Shown one piece after another: positions 22,891 to 34,735 of a stretch of 64,000 nt of DNA. The position numbers were made by a program, and so were the translations under genes. The number at the start of each line of letters is the position of its first letter. Within the stretch, counting starts at the first letter, position 1. Below the pieces are notes generated by a model, which did not search any database, was not told where the DNA came from, and saw only the letters and a program-made list of their open reading frames with translations. The stretch is from Shinisaurus crocodilurus (Eukaryota > Chordata > Lepidosauria > Squamata > Shinisauridae), in assembly GCA_021292165.1 (NCBI GenBank), contig CM037879.1, positions 266,843,160 through 266,907,159 on the forward strand. Direction: 5' to 3'.

Positions 22891-25800
22891 ATTTCTCCTC
22901 TTGCATGGAACCCAAGGTGGCTTACATGGTCCTCCTCCTCTCCATTTTATCCTCACAACAACCCTGTGAGGTAGGTTAGTGACTGCCCCAAAGTCACCCA
23001 GTGAGCTTCATGGCCTGGTGTGGACTTGAACCCAGCTCTCCTGAATCCTAATCCAACACTCTAACCACTACACCACTGGCTCCCCAGAGTAATGCAAAAA
23101 TGAGACAGGATGGGCTTATGGGTGAACCCATTAGAAAGTGATATTAGCTGGAAATAGACTGATTTCCCCATCCCTACACAAGGGGTGCGTCCACAAGGCT
23201 CCTAGCAGTACCAAACAGAAGGCATTATGTGTCTCTTCTATGGAAGGATTACAAGTGGAAAATGCCATTCTCCCCCTCCCCTTGTAAAATTCTGTGAATG
23301 AGGCAGGATGATGGCACAATTAAAGCCTCATCTGGAAGCATCCAGAGTAGCACTTCATGGAACTTGAACCACTTCAGATTCCCATCATGTGTGTTTTGCT
23401 CCTTGCTATGCAAATCAGAGCAGGTGGAAAGCTGTGAAATGTTAAGGAGAAAGGATCTAGTAAGCCGAGAGGGGATCTAGTAAGCTGGGAAGAAAGCTAG
23501 TCTACTAGAACCCTTTTCCCATGTGTAACTTTCCATATGTAGAAGTTTATATGTGGGTGGGTGGCATGGGGGGTGAGAACACTGCCTCCTCCTCACTCCC
23601 TCTCTGGCATTCTGCAGTGGTATAGACCTGACAATTTCTCATGCTTTTTCTGCACGTGTAGTAGATCAGCCCCAAATGTTTTCCTCTTATCCTTATTGCA
23701 ATTGACTGTGTTAATTACCAGGAGAGAAATTAAGCAAATCGAAAAAACCTTAATTGAAAAGCTAATGAAGATAAAGCTTATTGAGAGGGGTTTTTTGTTT
23801 GTTTTTTTGTGGGGGAGGAAGCTGCGAACCTTACTGAGCATTAGATAAATATCTCCTGCTGTCTGTCCTTGGTGTTCTGGTGCATGAATCTCTCCTCTGC
23901 CTCCTTCCCTCTTGAGTCATGTACACAATTACTAGTGTTTACAAGATGGATTTTTTGCTTTCCAGTAGGATATTTTTAAGGGATAAAGCAGCATCGCCCT
24001 CTTCTGGAGAGAATCCAGACTGATTCTACAGGGTGGTTTATCTCTGGTATCATTTCTTTTTCCCTTGGAAAAAACTGGGGGTGACACAACCTCTTTTAGA
24101 GAAGCTCTCAGGGGTTAGGATTAGGGTGGGACCAATGGTGGATAGAGCCAAAGGCAAAAGGAGCAGGGCCAAAAATATCCAAAATACCAGCATATTTTAG
24201 CTTAAAGCTCTTACTGCCAGTAACTAAGTCTTAGGTGAGGCATTTCAACCTTGTAGAATGTGGGGGAAATGAACAAAAGCTGAGAAACCATCAAATGATT
24301 TGTGGTTGGGAGAAAGGGGGTGGAGCCAGGGAAGGGAATGTGGCCTTCTGGGGACTTCTGGAGGGCCGAATTTGACCACCACCCCCGACCTGGGGTTCTG
24401 CACCTCTGCTTTAAACCTTGATGCAAAGTTTTTTCTTTCATTCATAACAGAATAGCGACTTTGGCAGTGGAGTGTGTGTGTGTGTGTGTGCGCGTGCGGA
24501 TGTGTTTAACCTTACTTTGCCCACCCACACCCACCCAGCATAGGCTTCCAAATGCATGCTTTACCCTTGTCAAGAAGCATTTAGCACTGTTTCCCCCAAG
24601 CAGGGTTCTATTTTTTCCATAAGTGGAAAAGCATCATATGGTGCATTGCCCTAAGACTGAACTTGTGAATCCCGCAAGGTGGAATGAAACCACGGCTCTG
24701 TTGGCCAACCTCCATGCTCCTGTCCAGTGTCTGACATTTCCAGTTCAAGGGTCTCTTCTACCCTAGGGCTAGGAATGGGATTCTGCCTGAGATCCTGAAG
24801 AACAGCTGCCAGTTAAGGTAGACCCACAGGGCTAGAGGGGCTGATGGCTTGATTTGGGGGGTATTAGGCAGCACTTTCTATCCTGTTACTGTTACAACAG
24901 ATAATTTGGGTGCTAGATTTCCTCTGAGGAGAGGCTAACCCCACACTCTTATGAAAGGTTTTGGGATCTTTGGCTGAGGTAAAACATGCGCTGCTGGGTG
25001 GAGTATGTGCTTTCCCCTTTTACACTTAAACAAACCTACACACACAGACTCCAGAAACAAAAGTGTTGTTTTATTAAAGAGGAAATACAGAAGAGGTGCA
25101 GTGTCTCACTTGGTAAAGCAAACCCAGTGATTTCAGGCAGCAAAATATCCTTACACTATAGTTCAAACACACTCTGTATTCTGGAAAGGAAAAAGAGTCC
25201 CTTTTTGCCCTGATAGCCTAAATAGAAGAAGGGGTGGAAGAAAGGCTTCTGTCTAAAGGGATAGAAAGAAGTCCCGGTTACTACCTGTCCACAGAGGCTC
25301 CTGCAGTGAATCTCCAGCTGTCGCTCAGGTGGAGGCCAAAGGTGTTTGAGAGGTCTGTGTTCCAAGCTTCAGTTGAATGACTTAGGATGACTCTCTCGGC
25401 ATCCACACCCACCCATTGCTAAAAACTCTTGGTTTTTATACCCTTTCTTCTGCCTTCTTGGAGAAATGAGAGCAGCAGGGCCAATCTCTGTCCCCCTAAT
25501 ATCCTTAATCCTGCTGATTGCCCTATTCTTTGTGTGCTGATGGCCCTTGATGGGTGTCATAAGGAAAACCTTTTTGTTGGTCTGCCTACCTGATGGGTTG
25601 CCTGATGAATCAAACTGCTGGTTGAATCTGCCTTTCTGGAGGATTTTCCTCCTTACCTGATGACTTGAAGAGTGGGACCCTAGTGGGGTCCAGTGGGGTC
25701 TGGGGGGAGGGAACATTTCTTTTCCTGAGAATTCTCCTGTGCCCTTGGGCTAGGATTAGTCAAATCACTGCAAGCCACCATTCCTTGCCCACTCATGCCG

Positions 25801-25932
25801 TTAGGCCTCAGTCACTCTCCATTCAAAGCTTCAGTTTGCAGCCTGTGTGCTGGCTCTGATGGAGGGCTGCTTCTTTTCTCCCAAATCTCTGCTTACCCAA
25901 GGTCCTTGCTGTGGACTTCCCTGGGAACTATC

Positions 25933-25970
<38 letters not shown>

Positions 25971-28900
25971 AGTTCCCAGGGAAGTCCACAGCAAGGACAC
26001 AACAATCCAGTGATTATAACTATATCCCATCCTAACATTCAGATGCCGCCAAGTTTAGTAAGACTACTGAAAACTTGTGCTATTCCAGACCCAAACATAA
26101 GCTATTCCAGACCCAGTTAAACGATGGAATTCACTTCTACAAGGGTGTAGTGATGGCCACCAATTTGGATGGCTTTAAAAAGGGGATTGAACAAATTCCT
26201 GGAGGAGAAGGCTACCAATGGCTACTAGTCCTGATGGCTATATGCTATCTCCAGTATTAGGGGCAGTGTGCCTACGTACAGTACACCAGTTGCTGGGGAA
26301 CATGGGCAGGAGGGTGCTGTTGTGCTCATGTCCTGCTTGTGGGCTTCCCATGGGCAGCTAGTTGGCCACTGTGACAACAGAATGCTGGACAAGATGGACC
26401 CTTGGTCTGATCCAGCACGGCTGCTCTTATGTTCTTAACTAGTCAGACTTTCATGCATTTGGAATGCTGGTATTGTAGGATCCTAGAAAGCTACCTTATA
26501 CCCAGTCATACAGTTTGCCCATCTAACCCACTAATGTCTACTCCTTGGCAGCAATCCTCAAGGGCCTTGGACAGATGTCTTTCCCATGAGCTTGCACCTG
26601 ATCCTTCTAAACACACAAGAAACAACCAAATTATATTTCTGGATGGAACGGCCTTATCATGGCAATCTAAAAAAACAGTATGTTGATTGCACTGAAAAAC
26701 CCAAGAGAGCTCTTTTCTCTGAAGCAATTTATGAGTAAGAACATCAGTTCATTAAGGCACAATGTACTGCCTTATATGTACTGTAGGAGTGGGCAGATCT
26801 GGATCTACTGGTAGTACTCTGGGTGACTTGCAGTAGACTGGCAAGTGTCTCCAACTCCCAATTGTTTGACAGCTATTTTAAAGACTAAGAGCTCAATCCT
26901 ATGCATGTTTGTTTAGACAGGGAAAAAAGGCATACAGCTCCCAGCATTCCTCAGCCACCATGGCTGGCTTGGACTGCTGGGAGTTGTAGGCCTTTTTTCT
27001 GTCTAAACATGCATAGGATCGTGCCCTAAATTAGAATCCCCGATCTGTAAAAACTCAGATGCAGGCTTGATCCTCTTTTAGCTGGATATTCCAGGGATTG
27101 AAACTGGGACCTTCAATGGTGCTCTACTGCTGAGCTCCTGTCCCTCCCCTGAAGGCTTTTTTTGTAGCTTCGCTTATACTCCATCTTGTTGGCCAAGAAT
27201 CCCCACGGTAACCAATAGTATATAGAAATTAAAGATTTAATTTAATTAAAGCGGTGAGCAACTTATGGCCCTCTAGATGCTGTTGGTCTACAACTCCCAT
27301 CAGCCCTCACCAGCATAGTTGGTGACGAGGGATCATGGGAGCTGAAGTCCAACATCTGGGGGACTGCAAGTTGCCCATCCCCAATATAAATCCTAAACAC
27401 AACAACAAGGGAAAACGGGCAGTGCCCGTGCATCCTTCAGCTACACCAATGGAATAAAAAAGACTCTGACCTGTTCCCTGAACCTTAAGTTGGATGTAGC
27501 GAAGTTATTCTTATGGGGATAATCACTCCACAACATAGGGGTAGGCAACCTGTTGCCCTCCAGATGTTTCAGACTACAACTCCCATAATTCCTGACCATT
27601 GGCCATGCTGGCTGCGGATTATGGGAGCTACGGTCCTAAACATCTGGAGGGCACCACTGGATATTCTAAATTGAGCCCTGTAGGGCCTAGGGCCTACCCC
27701 CAAGTTGTGTCTTTCTAGACCATGCCATTAGTGTGTCTTTAAAACTACGAACATTTCATTTTAATTGAGGCAGGTGGAGAAGCTGAAGAGAGATCAGCTC
27801 GAAGGGCTTCTCTACATGAGGCGTTTAACCCACCACTTTACTGAGGCTTCTGCTTCCGGAGTTTTTGCGGGATTAAGATCAGCTCATGTTTTTTTCTGGG
27901 GGTTTTCTTTCTCTGCCCTTCTATATGTTCCATTACACAACCACTAGGTGGTGCTGTGTTATAGCGGAATTGCGCAAATACAGAGGTGTATCCTGCCATA
28001 CACAAATAATACCAGACTTTCCTCGACATTCAAAAAAAGCTGCGGAAATGGTTGCAAAGCACGGGAGAGGCCCTGGAGGAAGATGACATCATGTAAAGGA
28101 CCCACAAACTACCTTGAATGAGGAATCACGAGTGCACGATAAATGCCTTGTGTAGAAAGGCTCTAAGCCTGACTCTGCAGGGCAAATCATAACAAAGGTT
28201 TCCAAATGGAAGATACCATCTCTCTCTCCCCCCCCCCCCGACCCTCAAAGTTAACTATATTGTATGTTTTTTTTGTTGGTTTTTTATGTATAAATTGTTG
28301 TGAACCGCCTAGAGAGCTTTGGGGCAGTATAGAAATGAAATGAAATAACAACAACAACAACAACAACACCCCTGCCTTATAATGAGTCTGACCATTGTTC
28401 CATCTAGCACAGTATTGTATTTTGGCCCCACCACTTTTTATTTGGGCCCTGCCCACCACTGGAATGTGGCCCCCAAGAGCTTTTCTGAAATCAAATTCTG
28501 CCCTCAGACTGAAAGAGGTTCCCCACCCCTGTGTTAAAAGGTGGGAAGTGAGGGAAGGATGGGGGGTGTACCCAAACCACTGTGTGTACCCGAGCCCTTG
28601 CGCTTACCTAAATTTAACACTTTGGATTGCAAACTTGGTTAATAACTCTTTTCTTCAGAAGGTAAATATTCACAAGATCATCAAGCAGGGAAAGGGCAGC
28701 TTTCCGAGCAAACAGATTGCGATTTTGGATTTGTCTGTGTCTGGAAAAAAAGGGGGGGGCATAAGTGCAAAAGAATTTGAATGGAGGCTTTGCATTGCAG
28801 GGCCTTCCCCAAGTCCTACTCCGGCCCTGATGTACAATCTGTCCTTAACTTATGTGGGTCCTTCTTATCCCCTGCAGAGATTCCTCTTGCGTGAGAGCAA

Positions 28901-29688
28901 CATGGTTTCCCGCTACAAGAAGGAATTTCTGGAGCTGGAGAAAATTGGCGTGGGGGAGTTTGGTTCTGTGTACAAGTGCATCAAAAGATTGGACGGGTGC
29001 GTCTATGCCATCAAGCGCTCAAAGAGACCCCTGGCTGGATCCTCAGATGAGTAAGCAAGCAGCGTAAAACAAAACCAAAAAAACCCACCACCGTACAATG
29101 AGCGCGCGCGCGCATATGCCATGATGGATTATGACCATGGGTTGCATCAGACCCTCGCATGAGCGGAAGTTCACTTGGGCTAAGAGGCTTCTGCTTGCAC
29201 AGGGGGACTTCTCCATCCTCTTCTCCCCCTTTCATCCCCCTGCACATGCACCAAATCTAATCCAAAGGACCCCCCAAACGTCCGGAGCAAATCTGAGGTG
29301 GGGATGGGTGGAAGGGGAAGTCCATTCTGCCAGCAGTTCATTCTAACACCAGCCCCGTTAGTCTCCCCGGTATAGGTTTGGAGGCAACATTTGCTTCCAA
29401 ATTCCCCAAAGTACCTTATATTGCACAGCCTCTAGTTGTTAATAATAATAATAATAAATATTGGTGTCTGTCTACTTTTTACATTACCTTTTTCAAGAAC
29501 TGGCTAAATACTACTGATCTACACACTGGCTAGAAAGCACATTAGAATCTAATGTGCATCATCATCATCATCATTTGTATCCTGCCTTTCTCCCAACACT
29601 GAGAAACAAGGCGATTCACAGCCTTTAAAACTCATACAATTAAAACAAAAATAGAAAAATACAAAAGTTAAAAATAGAATTAAATCAT

Positions 29689-29723
<35 letters not shown>

Positions 29724-31332
29724 ATGCCTTGGATTGAGAGCATAATTCGTTCCGGAAACATGCTTGTAATCCAAAACACTCTTATATCAAAACGAAATCC
29801 CCCAAAAAACATTTGTACAGAGATTTTTAATTTAAGCCATACTACAGTACTTGTATTGCAAGACGTCGCTTGTATATCAAGTCAAAAAAATTAAATAAAC
29901 ATTTAAAAATTTGCTCGTCTTGCGAAACGCTCTCAAACCAAGTTACTTGCAATCCAAGGTGTGTGTGTGTGTATATATATATATACACATACACACACAC
30001 ACACACACACAGTACAATATACATAACAGAGTAAAAACAGCATTCCATCACATCACAGGCTAGTCCCAATTGCCTTCCAAAACAGGAAGGTATTTGCCTG
30101 CCTCCGGAAGCTTTCCAGGGAGGGAGCCACTCTAGCCTCTCTGGGGAGGGAATTCCAGACGCTGGGGCAGTCACCAAGAAGGCCAGTGTGTAGATTAGAC
30201 AGACCGTGTTACTTTTAAAGCCATTATCTCCATCCAGGAAGCGTCCTTTTCCGTGTCCCTCCAGATGGCCTCTCTTTAGTCTGTGTCCAATGTTGTAAAT
30301 CTTGCCTTGACTTGAGACGTTTTGCTCTGTAATATTTCTATGGTCTCTCCACTTCTCCAAGCAGGTAAAAGTTCCAGGAGTGCAGCACTTCCCTGGGTTC
30401 TGTTTCCTTCAGAAGGAAGTCGCTGGAGACTTATGGCATCTTGTGTATTTGTAAATAAGCTCAAATATTACAAGTTGAACATCAGTTGGAGGCACACGCG
30501 GTGCTTCCAGAGGGAGGTGTCCTAGCGCTGCAGTTCAGAAGGCCTTGTGCAGCTGTTCCATCTTTTTTTTTTATCCCCCTTAATGGATTTTCTGCAGTAA
30601 GAAAAAAGATGGAAGAAGCTGTGGGAAAACATGGGAGGGCTACAAGTGGAAGATGGTTTCATCTGGAACCCTGTCCCCTAAAATTCTGTGAATGAGGCAA
30701 GGCGATGGCACATTAAAAGCCTTGTCTGAAAGCACCCACAGCTTAAACTAGGGGGTGCAAAACCACAGGTGTGGGGGCAAATATGGCCCAATCCAGCCCT
30801 CTGGGGTTCCTGAGATGATCACGCCTGCTTCCCCTGGCCACACTCCCTTTCCCTCAACCACCCATCGTTTGGTGGTTTTCCAGTTTTTGTGCAGTTTTCT
30901 CCCCATTCCAAAAGGTTGAAATGCCTCTCCTAAGGCTTAGTTACTGGCAGGAAGAGGTTTAAGCTAAAATAGGCTGGTGTTTTTGGCCTTGACTCTTCTG
31001 CTTTCAGCCTCGCCCACCACTGGAATGCGGCCCCCGAGAGCTTCTCTGAAATGGAATTTGGCCCGCGGGCTGAAAGAGGTTCAACACCCTTGGCTTAAAC
31101 CAGTGTTCTCCAACCTTGGGTCCCCAGATGTTTTTGGCCTACAGCTCCCAGCATGCCCCAGGCTCCAGCCAGCACAGCTGGCTGGGGCATGCTGGGAGTT
31201 GTAGGCCAAAAACATCTGGGGACCCAAGGTTGGAGAACACTGGCTTAAACACTCCGACAGACAGCCAAAGTCCACTGTGCTCACATCAGAACTCCAGAGA
31301 GAGGCAGCTCCCCAAACTGCTGTTAGCTTATA

Positions 31333-31363
<31 letters not shown>

Positions 31364-33361
31364 TTAATTTCATTTCTATACCACCCAATAGCCTGGGCAG
31401 TTTACAACAATTCATACAATACCATACAAAATACAAATACAATAAAAGCAGCATAAAAAAATTCAATGCAAAATTTAAAACAGAATTTAAAACAATTTGA
31501 ACAACTAAACAAATTCAATGCAACTTTCTTTTTTGAGCAGATTATAAAGAAGTCAGTCTGCAAGCACCTTGAAAACAATGCAGTGATTACTAGAAGCCAG
31601 CATGGATTTGTCAAGAACAAATCCTGTCAGACTAATCTGATCTCATTTTTTGATCGGGTAACCTCCCTTGTGGACTGTGGGAATGCTGTGGACATTATAT
31701 ATCTGGACTTCAGCAAAGCTTTCGACAAAGTGCCTCATGATATCCTGATTAGTAAGCTAGCTAAGAGTGGGCTAGATGGAACAACTATCAGGTGGATCCA
31801 CAATTGGCTACAGAATCGGACTCAAAGAGTGCTTATCAATGGTTCCTTCTCAAACTGGGGAGAGGTAACGAGCGGGGTACCACAGGGCTCGGTCCTGGGC
31901 CCGGTGCTCTTCAACATTTTTATTAATGACTTGGATGAGGAGGTACAGGGAATGCTTATCAAATTTGCAGATGACACAAAGTTGGGTGGAACGGCTAATA
32001 CTCTGGAAGACAGAAACAAAATTCAAAGTGACCTCGATAGGCTGGAGCGCTGGGCCGAAAACAACAGAATGAAATTTAATAGGGATAAATGCCAAGTGCT
32101 GCACCTAGGGAGAGGAAACCAAATGCAGAGTTACAGAATGGGGGACACTTGGCTCAACAATACTACAAGTGAGAAGGATCTTGGAATTGTGGTAGATCAC
32201 AAACTGAATATGAGCCAGCAATGCGATGTGGCTGCAAAGAAGGCAAATGCTATTTTGGGCTGTATTAATAGAAGTATAGCTTCCAAATCGCGGGAAGTGA
32301 TAATTCCCCTTTACTCGGCACTGGTTAGGCCTCATCTTGAGTACTGCGTCCAGTTCTGGGCACCTCACTTTAAGAAGGACATAGACAAACTGGAGAGGGT
32401 TCAGAGGAGGGCAACAAGGATGATAAAGGGACTGGAAACAAGGCCCTATGAGGAGAGACTGAAAGAACTGGGCATGTTTAGCCTTCAGAAGAGGAGACTG
32501 AGGGGAGATATGATCGCACTCTTCCAGTATTTGAAGGGATGTCACACAGAGGAGGGCAAAGATCTCTTCTCGTTCATCCCAGTTTGCAGGACACGGAATA
32601 ATGGGCTCAAATTACAGGAACCCAGATTCCACCTAAACATCAGGAAAAATTTCCTGACTGTCAGAGCAATAAGACAATGGAATCAACTACCTAGGGAGGT
32701 GGTGGGCTCTCCCAGTCTGGAGGCATTCAAGGTGCAGCTGGACAGACATCTGTCAGATATGCTTTGACCTGGATTCCTGCATTGAGCAGGGGGTTGGACT
32801 CGATGGCCTTGTAGGCCCCTTCCAACTCTACTTTTCTATGATTCTATGATTCAACTGGACCTATGCCTGCAGGTGACGTCAAGAGCACATAATGCAGGCT
32901 GCATGCTGAAGCTAAGCAGGGTCAGTGCTTGGATGGGTGACTGCCTGGGCTGCCCACATCTGTTCTCCTGCATTGAGCAGGGGGTTGGACTTGACGGCCT
33001 TATAGGCCCCTTCCAACTCCACTATTCTATGATTCTATGACCTGTTAAGAGAGAAAAAACAGCTGACATAAGGCCCCCATTTGTCATCAAGAGCCGGTAG
33101 ATGCCATTAAATATCTCTGCATTTAACGGAGCCCACCCTTGGTTCTCTGTCAGTTAGTCTGCACCTGACCTGAAAAATTGCAATCTATTGTTTCAGGACG
33201 AAGTGGGAGGAGAAAGGCATGGTGCCTTCCAGATATTTCCTAGCCATTTAGCCAGTAATCTCCCTAACCAAAAGGGTACTTGCCATTTTTTACAAAAGGA
33301 GTCTCCACTAACCCTCTCCTGTCAAATTCTCAATCTGACAACAGTATTGTAGTTTTAATGA

Positions 33362-33411
<50 letters not shown>

Positions 33412-34223
33412 CCCCAGGCAAATGGCTTTACGGGAAGTCTATGCCCATGCAGTGCTTGGCCATCATCCCCATGTTGTGCGCTATTACTCTGCTTGGGCTG
33501 AAGATGATCACATGATTATTCAGAATGAACATTGCAATGGTAAGGATATAGATCCCCTTAAGGACTTTGTTGCTGCACTCCAAACTAAGTGACTGAACCT
33601 TGAAATCATGGAAGCTCTGTTGATTCCTTAGCTGGTGTCTCCATCATGGCACCCGTGGGCACCAATGTGCCTGCAGACACTTCTCTTGGCGCCCGCCAGG
33701 CTCCCTGCCTTTCCTAATTTTTATTTGATTTCTTAAGATGTAATTTTTTTTAGCTGGGAGGCTGGCATGCTGAAGGGTTGCCCTCCAGGGCCATCATTAT
33801 TTGGGTTCAAAAGGGTGGTTTTGTGGTTTGGAGCTCAGACTCCACCTTTGCCTTGTACTTAGGTTCTTGGGCAAGCTACTTTCTTTTAGTCTCACCAGTT
33901 TGCCTTCTAGGAAATGGGTGTTTTGTGACTGACCATGGCAGCCATTTTATGAGAGCACCCACAACAATCTCTCCAAAACCAAAAGGCCAAAAACATCTGG
34001 GGACCCAAGGTTGGAGAACACTGATCTAGATGGAAGCCTTTATTTCTCTGGCTGCCTCTACTAAACCAGCCTCAAAACTCTCTAGGTCTCAGAGGCAGTG
34101 TGGGTTTGGCTTTTAGATGCAGGGTGTGTACCCAAAAAAGAGACTACAAAAATTTCAAGCAACAAAAATTAACTTTTACTGAAGAAAAATGTTAATAGGG
34201 ATTTTTTTAAAAACAGTGAATGG

Positions 34224-34256
<33 letters not shown>

Positions 34257-34701
34257 ATATGAGTAATAGGGTAATAAAAACAACTAGGGATAAACCCATC
34301 CAGCTAACCTAACTGGGCTATGTCCCTATTTTATCCAAGCAATACCATCTTACTGTCATTGGTCCAGTTCTTTAAATCAATTCTCCAGTTCCAGCAGCTT
34401 TGACTCCTCCTTTCTTCTAGGGCTGTGGCTTTCTTTTCTTTCTCTCCCCCACCCCTTTCCTTTGATCTTTTGCCTTTGGCTTATATCTTCTAAAATATGT
34501 TTTTTTTCTACCCAACTACAACCAACCAGGAGGGTAATTTTCTTTTTCAATTTCTGTCAACTAAGTTTCTGTTTCCTGAGTTAAAAGATGTTTTTCTTCC
34601 TTTGACCTTCAGTTGAACTTCATAAACTTGCTAGTAAACTTCCTGACCTAATTAAAAATTTGACCTCTAAACTATGAAACTGACTAGCATGCATGAGCAT
34701 G

Positions 34702-34735
<34 letters not shown>

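Larger units (their letters stand above)
20533..28877 (+). other. WEE2: WEE2 intron 3 (about 8.3 kb)
   Basis: Contents are itemised below. Unassigned stretches are 20533-21640, 23090-24130, 24430-25900 (a minus-strand TTTATT signal near 25070 hints at an LTR, unproven) and 28540-28877. A further unclassified repeat is shared by about 23200-23350, 27775-28165 and 30595-30740. Confidence 0.8.
29051..33417 (+). other. WEE2: WEE2 intron 4 (about 4.4 kb)
   Basis: It holds LINE tails, hAT elements, an in-frame CR1 fragment and a family-C SINE, listed below. Unassigned parts are 29051-29560, 30245-30750 and 33045-33360. Small repeats are (ATA)n at about 29440-29457 and (CAT)n at about 29558-29574. 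Confidence 0.85.

Noticed and set aside
22771..22979. Poly-tyrosine and poly-leucine frames
   Set aside because: Translation of the (ATT)n microsatellite and SINE tail.
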